Part shown: one piece after another, positions 25,219-35,247 of the stretch
How positions within the stretch are numbered: the first letter of the stretch is position 1
Layout: each line of letters opens with the position of its first letter
Assembly (NCBI GenBank): GCA_965215845.1
Contig: CBDCEL010000004.1
Span: forward strand, 1,488,001-1,552,000
DNA length: 64,000 nucleotides
Reading direction: 5' to 3'
Origin: Aurantibacter_A sp965215845
Lineage (GTDB): Bacteria > Bacteroidota > Bacteroidia > Flavobacteriales > Flavobacteriaceae
Notes under the pieces: model-generated
Database searches by the model: none
What the model saw: only the letters and a program-made list of their open reading frames with translations
Told to the model about the DNA's origin: nothing
Made by a program: the position numbers and the translations under genes

Positions 25219-26274
25219 AAGAAACCCTTCTTTCATCGGATCACCGGGGTCAATGTAAAAAATATGCGTTCCCGTAATATGGGCCGTACCCTCGACTTGA
25301 GGTATGACCGCGTTGAAAGGGCCAAAACCTTTTTCGGAAACCACAGAACCCTTAAAAACAGATCCGGTGATACTTTCGATGGCCATACTTTCGTTCAATT
25401 CAATTTCGTTTCGGGCGTAGTGGATCGCCATTCTTCCCGAAACCCCTGACCCCGTGGGACAGCGATCTACCTCGCCCTCTGCAAAAATGCAGACGTTTCG
25501 GCTATCGATTCCAGTTGTATAGGAATCGTCGGTAAAAATAGTTCCGTACAAGAAGCTTAAATCTTCTTCGAAAGGATGTACAATTTGGTTGTCATTGGCC
25601 ATCACGGCATGCTTGATGGCCATTCCAGCAGAAATCAATTTTTGATAGGACGCCGGATACAAATCAAAGTCCAGATTATTCTTTGCCATATCGACATAGG
25701 CATAGAATGCGCCGCCATATGCCAAATCATAGATGACCTCTCCCAAACCTTCAACGGAAACCTTTCTATCTAGGCCGACCACAAAACTAGGTACGCAATG
25801 AAATCGTACTCCGGTTATTTTCCCATTTTTGACATTGGTATAGGAGGTTATTCGCCCACAGGGAGCATCAATTTTCAATATATTATCGCCCTCATTGACT
25901 TCAATCCAGTTCATTTCAACCGCCAGGGCCGAAATGGCGATAATCGCGTGACCGCACATGGTGCTGTATCCTTCGTTATGTAAAAACAAAATTCCAAAAT
26001 CACCCTGATCATCATTTGGAGGAACCAAAATACAACCATACATATCGGCATGGCCCCTAGGCTCGAACATCAATGCCGTTCTTAAATGATCATGGTGCTC
26101 CTTGCAAAAGCGGCGACGGTCCAAAACCGTATTTCCCTTCAGCTCAGGAAAGCCATCTACGATCACGCGCAAGGGTTCGCCACCCGTATGCATATCGATG
26201 GTCTTGATCCGCAGCCAATCCATTGATGGTCGAAAATCTTTTTTGTCAAGAATATTTTGATAGACTTTACCCAT
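25210..26274 (-). CDS. Trans-3-hydroxy-L-proline dehydratase (proline racemase superfamily)
   Basis: 354 residues. The first active-site residue is Cys107 (STMCGHA); at the second position, where proline racemases and 4-hydroxyproline epimerases have Cys, this protein has Thr274 (RCPTGSG). The Cys/Thr pair is the hallmark of trans-3-hydroxy-L-proline dehydratase (EC 4.2.1.77), as in the human enzyme. The product, delta1-pyrroline-2-carboxylate, is the substrate expected for the next gene upstream, which overlaps by 8 bases. Confidence 0.85.
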   Translation of the reverse strand: MGKVYQNILDKKDFRPSMDWLRIKTIDMHTGGEPLRVIVDGFPELKGNTVLDRRRFCKEHHDHLRTALMFEPRGHADMYGCILVPPNDDQGDFGILFLHNEGYSTMCGHAIIAISALAVEMNWIEVNEGDNILKIDAPCGRITSYTNVKNGKITGVRFHCVPSFVVGLDRKVSVEGLGEVIYDLAYGGAFYAYVDMAKNNLDFDLYPASYQKLISAGMAIKHAVMANDNQIVHPFEEDLSFLYGTIFTDDSYTTGIDSRNVCIFAEGEVDRCPTGSGVSGRMAIHYARNEIELNESMAIESITGSVFKGSVVSEKGFGPFNAVIPQVEGTAHITGTHIFYIDPGDPMKEGFLLR

Positions 26275-27223
26275 TGACGAACTTATTGTAATAATAGGTT
26301 GCTGCCACTAAATCTTCCAAGGCATGCCCGACGGATTTAAAAACCGTAATTTCCTTGTCGGATGTTCTTCCCTTTGCTTTCCTAGAGGAGAGCAAGAACA
26401 AATCACCTTTTATGGCCGATTTTTTTAAAGTTCCAACCTCTAGGGGAATTGCGATATCGCCGCTTTCCTTGAGTCCATCAAAAGTGTCCACAAAAATGGA
26501 GGCTTTTGAAATCGTCTCATCATTGGCCTCACGCATATCGGGTTTGTAGGCCCCGACCAAATCAATGTGTTGACCCGGTTTTATATATGTTCCTAAAACC
26601 AAGGGAGTTTTTGACAGCGTTGCGCAGCTTATGATATCAACCTCCGAAACTTTTTCCTCGATGGTCGTGACCGCCTGAATTTCAAAATCCCCATCTTTCA
26701 ATTCATCACAAATCATTTGTGCTTTTTCAGGATTTCGGCCCCAAACATAGACCTTTTTTATCGGACGAACCGTTGCGTGTGCCGCTACTAAGTTCTTTGA
26801 CAGAGCTCCCGTGCCAATCATCATTAAAGTAGATGCATCTTCTTTGGATAAATAGGAAGATGCCAATGCAGAGGCCGCAGCCGTGCGTTTTGCGGTCAGA
26901 CTTTTTGCCTCTACAATTGCCTTTACTTTTCCGGTGGTCGCATCCATTAGTATATAACTGCCTTGAATGGCTGGCAAATCAAATCTCGAATTCTCAGGAT
27001 TTATCGTCACCATTTTGACCCCGGCATTTTTGCCAGGATACCAAGCGGGCATCAAAAGCAAGGTGGAATCAACTCCCGTCTCAGGATTCGGAAAATCATG
27101 GTGATGTCGTTGCGGAATTATAATCTCTTGGGAAGCAAACCCCTTTTGTAAAGCCGAAACCAGTTCGGGAAAATCGGTATTCGATTCGACAAAATCAGCT
27201 TCGATCTGCACGATATTATCCAT
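26267..27223 (-). CDS. Ornithine cyclodeaminase-family reductase, probable delta1-pyrroline-2-carboxylate reductase
   Basis: 318 residues. The Rossmann motif MMIGTGALSKNLVAAHATV lies in the middle, preceded by the family signature AKSLTAKRTAAASALASSYL. Ornithine cyclodeaminase family members include ketimine reductases (mu-crystallin, LhpI). It is in one operon with a trans-3-hydroxyproline dehydratase that would make its ketimine substrate, so reduction to L-proline (EC 1.5.1.49) is the best call. The operon would let the cell use hydroxyproline from collagen. Confidence 0.85.
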   Translation of the reverse strand: MDNIVQIEADFVESNTDFPELVSALQKGFASQEIIIPQRHHHDFPNPETGVDSTLLLMPAWYPGKNAGVKMVTINPENSRFDLPAIQGSYILMDATTGKVKAIVEAKSLTAKRTAAASALASSYLSKEDASTLMMIGTGALSKNLVAAHATVRPIKKVYVWGRNPEKAQMICDELKDGDFEIQAVTTIEEKVSEVDIISCATLSKTPLVLGTYIKPGQHIDLVGAYKPDMREANDETISKASIFVDTFDGLKESGDIAIPLEVGTLKKSAIKGDLFLLSSRKAKGRTSDKEITVFKSVGHALEDLVAATYYYNKFVNG

Positions 27224-27288
27224 GGTTTAAAAGTATGCAAATAATGGAAAGTTCGGTTTTTCCTAGACCCGAAATAGAGCATCTCATT

Positions 27289-27618
27289 CTATCCGCCCTG
27301 ACCGGCATCCAAGGTCTTTATAAAATACCAATCAAGTGCGATCAATGCAAGCGACAAAACCACAATGACAATGACGGCCCATACGAAAATTTTGTTGCCC
27401 CGAGAGGTCTTTGCCTTTCTTGGCATACTTAAAAAAAAGAGTCCGGCCAAAAGCGCCAACACGGTAGAACCATAAAATAGAGGTCGCTCTGCCCGATCAA
27501 GTTCGGTCAAATGCCCATCTGGAAAGCCTTTTAAATTTGCAGCATGATAAAGAAGCGCTGCAATTATGAAAGCTATTATAGCGATTAGATATGACAGTAT
27601 TCGATTTTGTTTGGTCAT
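27289..27618 (-). CDS. Small membrane protein (about 109 aa), unknown function
   Basis: Three membrane segments: ILSYLIAIIAFIIAALLYHA, LFYGSTVLALLAGLFFLSM and FVWAVIVIVVLSLALIALDW. The start ATG at 27618 (MTKQNR) is preferred over 27642, since TACTTTTA, a near match of the -7 element, lies between them. It sits between the hydroxyproline operon and the alpha-2-macroglobulin gene. No family is recognised. Confidence 0.6.
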   Translation of the reverse strand: MTKQNRILSYLIAIIAFIIAALLYHAANLKGFPDGHLTELDRAERPLFYGSTVLALLAGLFFLSMPRKAKTSRGNKIFVWAVIVIVVLSLALIALDWYFIKTLDAGQGG

Positions 27619-27770
27619 ACTTAAAAGTATCAATTTATCCATTAAGTCCCTTACGATATGGTCAGGGCCACTTCTCCTTGTAAAAAAGGGGATAGGGACA
27701 ATCTTGTTTCTTGAAGATTCCCTTCTCGATTAAGTATACTTCGCACCTCGTATTTTGTACCCCGAACCTC

Positions 27771-30700
27771 CTAACGCGCCACTTCAACCCACTGTCCTTT
27801 GGTGCGTACCTCATAATCATTGTCATACATTGCTTCGGCCTGAATTCCAGGCAGATAATAGCTGCCAAGATAAGAAGCATTGACCAATACCCTAAATGTT
27901 TTGGTCTCATTACGCTTCATGTCGAAATAGAAATTGGCACGGTCGTCACGTAAATCGGTATGCGTTACTTTGTTCTCTGCAAATGAGCCGAAATCGGTAA
28001 AGCGGGTGTTCACGATTTCCCATCCGCTCGGAAAGATCTCCATCAGGGCGACATCTTTCAAATTATTATCCGAGGTATTCTTCAAGGTGACCTCGGCGAC
28101 AAAGTCGGTTCCCTGTTGCATTTTTGAAACATCCAATACGCTTCCATTTCTCCCTTTATAGAAAACCGATGCTGTCAAGTTTCTTTGTACGGCTTTCTCT
28201 TCGCCTACGGGAAGGATTCCAGAATTCACAATACTAGCATAAAGTGTATTTGATTCGTTGTTCTTAAGGACAATGGAATTGTTTCCTTTCCTTATTTCGA
28301 TGGTGCGATTTGCCAAGGTTTTGTCCGTGGTCACGGTTTCAGACTTTCCATTGACAACTACATTTGCCTTGATTCCTTTTCCACCGACCATCTCGGCAAA
28401 TTTTGCCATGGCCAAAAGGCTGTAGGAAGTACTTTGTGTGCTCATCCAACGCTTTTCGTTCAGGCGTTTCGCCAAGCTTTTGGCCAAATCTTGTGCTTTG
28501 GCCTTATCTTCCAACAATACCAAGGCCTCCAAGGCCATGGCCCGATTTCGTGTTGAAGATCCATAAGTGTAATAGTCATATTTGTCTTTTTTGAAATCGT
28601 AAGATGCGCCGTTCAGAATTTGCTGTGCCACCTTCTTTTGCCCTACCAAGGCATAGGTTGCGGCCAATCGGAATTTCGCCTCGTTCGATATATTTGAACT
28701 TTCGCGTAAACGGTTCATACTCGCCATATCGGCATTGCCAGAAAGCGCCAAGGTGTACAAGCGATACGCCTGTGCGAGGTCGCCACGACTATCGAAGCGC
28801 CATTGTTTCGCGACCTGCCTTTGATAATTGACCCAAGATGATTTGAATCCGATGGGAAGTACATAGCCTCTTTTGCCCGCCTCCAATAAGAAATGTCCGG
28901 CATAAGTAGTTCCCCAATCGTTCGGTCTTGCCTGTCCTGGCCAATATGAGAATCCACCACTTGCATTTTGATAACTTCCCAGGCGTTTGATCGCAGCCTC
29001 GATATTCGCTTGAATTCTCATTTTTTTGTCCACTGGAATATCGAAAATATCGGCCAAGAACAATTGTGGGAAGGCCGCCGATGTTGTCTGTTCGACACAA
29101 CCATGCGGATAACGTATCAAATACTGCATCCGCCCATTAAAGTTCATCGGTGGCAAAGTTGAAAATTCAATTTGGGCTGAATTGGTTCCCGCCACCCCAA
29201 ATGTTTCAAGACTCAGGGTTTTACTACCATTGGCATCTAAAACCAAATCGGTCACTTCACTCGTCACCGGATTTGGATTTACAACATCAATAGGGATTTC
29301 AAAGGATGCTTTTTCACCATTCCCCGATGCCTCGACGACTACTTTTCCGATACCTTTGAAGTCTGAGACATCCAAATCAAAATAGACCATTTTTTCATCA
29401 GGCTGGGCAAAGGTCAATGATTTTGTATTTCCCCCGGTAATTGAAAAGGCCTCGTCTTCCTTGATTTTGACCATCACATTCTTGACCTTTTTTTCCATGG
29501 CAAAAACGGTCACTGGCAAGGTCACTTTTTCTCCCGGAGTGATTTTTCGAGGTAACGAAGCCAATATCATCAGCGGCTTACGAACCGGAGTGGCTTTTTC
29601 GGCCATGCCATAAGCCTCACTTTTAGAATTGCCCGCAACGACCATCGTTCGTACAGAACCTACATATTTCGGGACCTTGATCTGGTGCGATTTCGTTTCG
29701 CCTTCCTTCAAACTAAACGGCCCCAAATGAACCACCATGGGTTCAAAACGGTTTGCTTTTTTGTTTTTCGCTCCGGCCAACGCGCCATCGCCCCCAATAG
29801 AAAAAACTTGGTTGATACGCCCGCCAAAAGCGCCGATGACATCATCGAAGATATCCCAGGTTTTGACTCCCAATGCCTCATGCGCATAGAAAGTGCCCCA
29901 TGGATCCGGAGTCTTGAAGCGAGTCAAATCCAACAAGCCTTCATCGACCATTGCGATACTGTAGGTCATCGCCTTGCCTTTTTGCTCACCGATCTTTATG
30001 GTAATTGTTTCCTCGGGCCTAAGAACTTCTGGCATAGAAATTTCAGGTTGCAATTTCGTGTTCGGATTTTCTACAGAAATTGGTACGACCCCATACATGC
30101 GAATCGGAGAGTCATTCAAAGTAGTTGCGTGCGGTTGTAACAACGAAATGCTTATAAAAACATTGGGCGTATACAATTTGCCGACCGGCAGTTCAAACCT
30201 GGTCTCTCCTTGCCGGGTCTCGACCCAAAGGGACTCTAACACCTCACTGCCATTTTCAACGGTCACCAAGGCCCTACCTCCCTCAGAACTTGGGAAGCTT
30301 ACCGTTGCCGTTTCGCCGACATTATATTTCTCTTTGTCGGTTGAAAATAACAACATCGTAGCTGCCGAAGGGTCGTTCTTTTTCGATTTTCCCGCCCAAC
30401 CTGGCCAGTCAATATAAATATCCTTTCCGGTCGCGTGGCCGCCGTTTTGATCTTCGACCCTAACCAGATATCTTCCCCAGTTCGGATACTTCAATTCAAA
30501 ATTGAAGGAGCTCTTTCCGCTGGAATTCGTGCTAATAATTTCTTCAAAAACCTTTTCTCGATATCTGCTGCTGCTAAAATCGCTTAGGTTGTTCGATGAG
30601 GTATCCCACCACCATCGCCAATTGATTTTATGGATGGTCACTTTTAGATTGTTCGACGCTTTGGGTTTTCCGTTTTCATCTACCGAAACCACTTCGAATC

Positions 30701-33284
30701 TATGCGAGGTGTCGGTCAGTAGCATTCCACGATTTTTATCTCCCTTCGGAACATTTAGTCCGACATAAGTCTTATAGGGCGAATATGTTTTCACAAATAC
30801 ATCGGTACTAAAATCCCCCCCATTTTCATAGACCTTGGTCACAAAAGCAGCTTTTAGCATTCCAGGTGCTTTGCTATCCAAATTTGGGGCCATTGTGAAA
30901 TTGGCCTTTCCTTCGCCATCAATTTTTCCGTCGAAAATAGTTCGTTCGACAGGTGCAAAAACCACTGAGGGGTCATCAAAAATATATCCGGGAAATGTTT
31001 TGAAAGATGTTTTCGTCGGATTGAACTTGGCATTGATATCGGCCTTCAAATTCTTTGCTATGGCGCCATGCAACCAAAGTACTTCAAGGTTTCCCCGTAC
31101 CGGTTTTGCAGAGGTCAATAATTCGGTGCCGAAACCTGCTTTGATCTTCAGGCGGTTCGGTTTGATAGTCTCGATTTTAATCGTTTTGGTGAAAGAAGCC
31201 CCCCCGACCGAAATTTTGGCGAACCAATTTCCGGTAGGAGCATTTTCGTCGGTCTTGATATCAAATTGATAGAAATTGTCGAGTCCTGAAGTTTTCACCT
31301 CTCTATGCCTTACTTTATTGTACGGGTCGAGCAATTCAAACTTCACGGGGTGGTTTTCCGGCAATTTATTCGCGTTATCGTTCAGCATAAACGTAAGGTA
31401 CATTTGATCGCCAGGTCGCCAAACTCCCCTTTCGCCAAAAATGAACCCCTTGATTCCTTTCTGCAGTTTTAGTCCTGACACATTGAATTTACTGACCGAA
31501 AGAGCATTGCCGTCACCTAGTTTTACGTAGGTCTTTTGTCCATTGTTTTCCGCAATTGCGAAATAGGCCAGTTTTTCCGAATCGAATATCGACGTGCCAT
31601 CCGTATCAGTGGTCACATTACCCAAAGGTTGCTGTTGAAAATTGTAGAAGGTGACTTTGGCCCCGGCAATCGGTCGCGTATTCAAAATATCGGTTACAGC
31701 GACGAAATAACTTTTATTGAGTCCTCTTTTGACGGTCACGCCGATATCGGAGGCCAATATATTGACTCCGACCTTCTTGTTGTGGTAATACGAAGTATGG
31801 CACGGATTTTCTCGCTCGTTCCAATCGTAATTGTAATAATAGCCGTTTTCATAATAGGTTTCAATGCCATCCCAAGAGCTATTTTCATTTTCTTCATCAA
31901 AATCTTCCTCAGCTATTTCCACTTCGGAAAAATTAGTACTCTCACACGTATAGCTGCCATAGGAAGGCCTGAAGTTAAATTCTACCCGATAAATCGCTCC
32001 CTGCTCGGGGGTTATCAATGATTTTAGGTCGAGGGCATGGGCCATCCACCTACTGTTATTGGCGATCAAATTGCTCTCAAATTCAATTTTCTTCTTCGCG
32101 ATCGGCCGCGCCACGGTTCTTAGATTATAATTTCCATCAAGGTTGTTCCCTTGAAGGAATTGCATCACATTGTTTTCATATATGCGTAGCACCTGTACGT
32201 CGAGAGCTTTGAGGCCCACCGTTTCAAAATTAACTTTTAGGTTTTCAGAGGACGGTAAGATGTTTCCGTTCGACAACAAACGTACTTGTGGCTTCAATTG
32301 CTCGAAAGCGACGCGATCTTCAAACTTTTGCCTTAATTTATACCCATCGGCACTTTCGATGCCCTCAAATATTTCCAAGGGAATCGTTCCCTTTAAATCC
32401 TCGGACGGATAGACTTTCAGCGTATTTCCTGAAACAGCGTACTTTGGGTCGGCATCTCCTTGCAACACCACCAGTCCTTTGAAATTCTGCCCTTTTTTGA
32501 TTGGATCGGAGAAATTAACCAGTACAGCCCGCTGATCGGCCATGTCGACCGAGACGTTCAATACCGAAAAATTATTCTTCCCGGGAATGCTCAAGGTATT
32601 TTCCCCTGAACTCTCAATATTTAGGGGAGCGCCATCCCAAGAAATCTGCAACTTCGAGTCCTCCTCGAAGCGCTGTATACTATCTAGACGGAATTGAAAT
32701 TGTGTGCTTTCCGCTACTCCCTGCGAAAACTTCAGTTTTACAGGGTTTCCTTTGTGCTTTACCTTGACCAGCTTTTTGACATCATCGGCCAAAAGAACAT
32801 CTGCCAATCGAATCTGGCCCTCAACATATTGCCAATCTTTGGAATACGACTGTAATTCATTAATATAAACATTGAATTGCTGTTTCAAGGTTTTGACACC
32901 AAAGGTCAAATTTTCCAAATCTTCGGGAACTTCTTTGACCAATTCCTTCACATCCAAAACAAATTGATACTCCGTATCCTGCTCAAACCCGTTCTCTGGA
33001 ATAAAGGCAATTGTGCGCTCGTTCAGAGAGACTACTTTTCCCTTTACTTTTGGAAAAACTTTTAACAGGCCTTTGTCCAATTCGTTGCCGGCCTGCCATG
33101 AATCGATGGGAATATTCAAGACAACGCGAACATCATCCTTAACCGAAATGATGCCGTGCGAAACTTCAGAGATAATTTCATGGTATTGTGCAAGGTCACT
33201 AAATTCTTCGAAGGATTTATCCTTAGTGTTACATCCAACAAAAAAAAGTAACAGTGCCGAAAGTGATATAAGCTTGATGCGCAT
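27771..33284 (-). CDS. Alpha-2-macroglobulin family lipoprotein
   Basis: 1837 residues. Lipoprotein signal ends at LLFFVGC. The middle holds successive macroglobulin (MG) domains; the thioester motif GCVEQ is at about Cys1396, followed by the alpha-helical thioester domain to about 1680 and a C-terminal receptor-type domain. Bacterial alpha-2-macroglobulins trap attacking proteases in the periplasm and usually work with PBP1C, which repairs peptidoglycan. An intact thioester means it can covalently capture proteases. An acidic Tyr-rich insert lies around residue 455-475. Confidence 0.95.
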   Translation of the reverse strand: MRIKLISLSALLLFFVGCNTKDKSFEEFSDLAQYHEIISEVSHGIISVKDDVRVVLNIPIDSWQAGNELDKGLLKVFPKVKGKVVSLNERTIAFIPENGFEQDTEYQFVLDVKELVKEVPEDLENLTFGVKTLKQQFNVYINELQSYSKDWQYVEGQIRLADVLLADDVKKLVKVKHKGNPVKLKFSQGVAESTQFQFRLDSIQRFEEDSKLQISWDGAPLNIESSGENTLSIPGKNNFSVLNVSVDMADQRAVLVNFSDPIKKGQNFKGLVVLQGDADPKYAVSGNTLKVYPSEDLKGTIPLEIFEGIESADGYKLRQKFEDRVAFEQLKPQVRLLSNGNILPSSENLKVNFETVGLKALDVQVLRIYENNVMQFLQGNNLDGNYNLRTVARPIAKKKIEFESNLIANNSRWMAHALDLKSLITPEQGAIYRVEFNFRPSYGSYTCESTNFSEVEIAEEDFDEENENSSWDGIETYYENGYYYNYDWNERENPCHTSYYHNKKVGVNILASDIGVTVKRGLNKSYFVAVTDILNTRPIAGAKVTFYNFQQQPLGNVTTDTDGTSIFDSEKLAYFAIAENNGQKTYVKLGDGNALSVSKFNVSGLKLQKGIKGFIFGERGVWRPGDQMYLTFMLNDNANKLPENHPVKFELLDPYNKVRHREVKTSGLDNFYQFDIKTDENAPTGNWFAKISVGGASFTKTIKIETIKPNRLKIKAGFGTELLTSAKPVRGNLEVLWLHGAIAKNLKADINAKFNPTKTSFKTFPGYIFDDPSVVFAPVERTIFDGKIDGEGKANFTMAPNLDSKAPGMLKAAFVTKVYENGGDFSTDVFVKTYSPYKTYVGLNVPKGDKNRGMLLTDTSHRFEVVSVDENGKPKASNNLKVTIHKINWRWWWDTSSNNLSDFSSSRYREKVFEEIISTNSSGKSSFNFELKYPNWGRYLVRVEDQNGGHATGKDIYIDWPGWAGKSKKNDPSAATMLLFSTDKEKYNVGETATVSFPSSEGGRALVTVENGSEVLESLWVETRQGETRFELPVGKLYTPNVFISISLLQPHATTLNDSPIRMYGVVPISVENPNTKLQPEISMPEVLRPEETITIKIGEQKGKAMTYSIAMVDEGLLDLTRFKTPDPWGTFYAHEALGVKTWDIFDDVIGAFGGRINQVFSIGGDGALAGAKNKKANRFEPMVVHLGPFSLKEGETKSHQIKVPKYVGSVRTMVVAGNSKSEAYGMAEKATPVRKPLMILASLPRKITPGEKVTLPVTVFAMEKKVKNVMVKIKEDEAFSITGGNTKSLTFAQPDEKMVYFDLDVSDFKGIGKVVVEASGNGEKASFEIPIDVVNPNPVTSEVTDLVLDANGSKTLSLETFGVAGTNSAQIEFSTLPPMNFNGRMQYLIRYPHGCVEQTTSAAFPQLFLADIFDIPVDKKMRIQANIEAAIKRLGSYQNASGGFSYWPGQARPNDWGTTYAGHFLLEAGKRGYVLPIGFKSSWVNYQRQVAKQWRFDSRGDLAQAYRLYTLALSGNADMASMNRLRESSNISNEAKFRLAATYALVGQKKVAQQILNGASYDFKKDKYDYYTYGSSTRNRAMALEALVLLEDKAKAQDLAKSLAKRLNEKRWMSTQSTSYSLLAMAKFAEMVGGKGIKANVVVNGKSETVTTDKTLANRTIEIRKGNNSIVLKNNESNTLYASIVNSGILPVGEEKAVQRNLTASVFYKGRNGSVLDVSKMQQGTDFVAEVTLKNTSDNNLKDVALMEIFPSGWEIVNTRFTDFGSFAENKVTHTDLRDDRANFYFDMKRNETKTFRVLVNASYLGSYYLPGIQAEAMYDNDYEVRTKGQWVEVAR

Positions 33285-33657
33285 GGGTGTATAATTTGAG
33301 GCCTAAAATAAACCTGTTTCCCATGGAGCCGCTACCCCAACTGCGGTGAAATTTCGCCCCCAGAAAACCGTGATTTCGATGAAACCGTAATAAACACAAC
33401 GTTTCTCAAAGAAATATATTTTCTGTAAAACCCGTACTTGGAAATCTAAAAATTGTCTCTTTTATACTACAAAAAACTATCCGATCGATGTATTTCGTCG
33501 AAAAACACATTTTATGCGATGACAATCGTACCCAGATCTTCTATATTCGCCTAGTTGATTTCCCCTTTCAACCTATCCCGATAGCCGTCGGGCACGAGAA
33601 CTTCCCCATCTTTATCACCTACTTCAATGGTATTACCTACTTGTAATATCGAAGTTT
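33285..33657. other. 373-base intergenic region with one regulatory-motif copy
   Basis: No gene is seen. It contains GTATTTCGTCGA at 33490-33501, the same 12-mer as at the gpsA start, and a small hairpin CCCGA/TCGGG at 33577-33592 of a kind common in this group. The region holds the promoters for the divergent alpha-2-macroglobulin and CAP-domain genes. Confidence 0.5.
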
Positions 33658-34134
33658 ATGAAAATGAGATTGCACCAATTTGTGTTGGTCTTGTTTGTAT
33701 GTTTAGGGGCCTCATGCAGTAAAGAATCCCTCGATAATACAAATATTCCAATCGCCGAGAACGAGGTAGCTGTAGAAGGAGAGTTGTTGAACGTTGTGAA
33801 CAACCACAGAATTTCGTTGGGCTATAATGCTCTTGATTTCAGTCAGGAAGCATATCAATATGCCAATTCGCACAATGACTATATGATTTCTAAAGGTAGC
33901 ATCAGTCATGACAATTTCAGTGCCCGTGCTTCTAGTATTGCGGCCGAGGTCGGAGCGGAATATGTTGCCGAAAATGTTGCCAAGGATTATGATACTGCTG
34001 TAGAGGCCTTTGAAAATTGGTTGGCCAGCTCAAGCCATAAAAAAACAATGGAGGACGAATTTACCCATACGGCCGTGAGCGTCAAAAAAGATGCCAATGG
34101 CAAATTCTATTTTACACAGCTCTTCTTTAGATAG
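33658..34134 (+). CDS. CAP (SCP/PR-1) domain lipoprotein
   Basis: 158 residues. The signal ends at CLGASC, a lipobox. The CAP domain shows VVNNHRISLGYNALDF, ISHDNFSARA, EYVAENVAKDY and SSHKKTMEDEFTHTAV, which include the histidines and glutamates that line the CAP cavity. Bacterial CAP proteins bind lipids or act as proteases in some cases; the role here is unknown. It is divergent from the alpha-2-macroglobulin gene. Confidence 0.85.
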   Translation: MKMRLHQFVLVLFVCLGASCSKESLDNTNIPIAENEVAVEGELLNVVNNHRISLGYNALDFSQEAYQYANSHNDYMISKGSISHDNFSARASSIAAEVGAEYVAENVAKDYDTAVEAFENWLASSSHKKTMEDEFTHTAVSVKKDANGKFYFTQLFFR

Positions 34135-34265
34135 TCCTCCTAAAATTCCTTTAGCTTTCCCGTAGATTAAATCTGTCAATTTCTTTTGTTAAATTTGAAT
34201 TGAAGTGTTTACAGTTGGTGGTTTGGGTAATCAAACCATGGGCTGCAAACTACAAACCCTTAGAA

Positions 34266-34811
34266 ATGTCAATAGCGCCTCCCTTTAATCTCGATAAGTG
34301 GATCGCCGAAAACCGCGATACTTTGAAACCTCCGGTAGGAAATAGGAATCTCTATAAAGATGCAGGCGATTATATCGTCATGATCGTTGCCGGACCCAAT
34401 GCCCGTAAAGACTACCATTATAATGAAACCGAAGAACTCTTCTATCAGTTGGAAGGAAATATAGAAGTACATATTCAAGAGGATGGCCAGAAGAAAACGA
34501 TGAAACTTGGGGCCGGCGATATGTATTTACATCCGGCGAAAGTGCCACATTCACCGGTGCGATATGAAGGAAGCATTGGCTTGGTCGTGGAAAGAAAGCG
34601 TGCAGACATGGAAATCGATGACGGATTGCTTTGGTTTTGCGACAACTGTAACAACAAATTATACGAAGCCTATTTCACCTTGGAGGATATCGAGAAGGAT
34701 TTTTTAGGGCACTTTAAGCACTTCTATAGCTCAAAAAAGCTTAGAACTTGTGATAATTGTGGCACCGTTATGCCCGTTGACAAACGTTTCATAGCAGAAG
34801 AAGACGAATGA
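34266..34811 (+). CDS. nbaC: 3-hydroxyanthranilate 3,4-dioxygenase
   Basis: 181 residues from the ATG at 34266 (MSIAPPFNLDKWIAENRDTL), matching the family length; an upstream start at 34200 would add 22 residues. The cupin iron site lies in DYHYNETEELFYQLEG and YLHPAKVPHSP. A rubredoxin-like site CDNCN/CDNCG is present at the C-terminus, as in bacterial members. It cleaves 3-hydroxyanthranilate in tryptophan catabolism or quinolinate synthesis (EC 1.13.11.6). No other kynurenine pathway gene is seen nearby. It overlaps the next gene by 4 bases. Confidence 0.93.
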   Translation: MSIAPPFNLDKWIAENRDTLKPPVGNRNLYKDAGDYIVMIVAGPNARKDYHYNETEELFYQLEGNIEVHIQEDGQKKTMKLGAGDMYLHPAKVPHSPVRYEGSIGLVVERKRADMEIDDGLLWFCDNCNNKLYEAYFTLEDIEKDFLGHFKHFYSSKKLRTCDNCGTVMPVDKRFIAEEDE

Positions 34812-35170
34812 CTTTGATAATTAATATTCTCATAGGCCTTGTAGCGTTTCTGCACCTTTACTTTCTTTGGTTCGAAATGTTCGCCTGGACAACGCGCGGA
34901 CCGAAAATATTCAGAAGCTTTCCGAAAGACCTTTTTGAACCGACCAAAGCCTTGGCGGCTAATCAAGGGCTTTACAACGGATTTCTATCGGCAGGGTTAA
35001 TTTGGTCATTCTTTATAGTAAATCCCGTCTGGAAAACCAATGTGGCACTTTTCTTTTTAAGCTGTGTAGCGGTAGCCGGAATTTATGGTGCGCTGACCGC
35101 ATCCAAGAAGATCTTTTTTGTGCAGGCGCTGCCGGCCTTGATCGCCATACTTCTTATGCTGTTTCGTTAA
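34808..35170 (+). CDS. DUF1304 membrane protein
   Basis: 120 residues with four membrane segments. The motif HLYFLWFEMFAWTTRGPKIF and NQGLYNGFLSAGLIWSFF is the DUF1304 signature. The function of the family is unknown. It is translationally coupled to the dioxygenase gene (ATGA overlap). Confidence 0.88.
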   Translation: MTLIINILIGLVAFLHLYFLWFEMFAWTTRGPKIFRSFPKDLFEPTKALAANQGLYNGFLSAGLIWSFFIVNPVWKTNVALFFLSCVAVAGIYGALTASKKIFFVQALPALIAILLMLFR

Positions 35171-35247
35171 AAGCATTCATCCATTATTCGTAGCTTTGCA
35201 ATCCCATTTGTTAGTGGGGTAACAATTTATTTTCCAAAAGTTATAAA

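Noticed and set aside
25210..26274. Proline racemase or 4-hydroxyproline epimerase
   Set aside because: The second catalytic cysteine is replaced by Thr274, which marks the trans-3-hydroxyproline dehydratase group.
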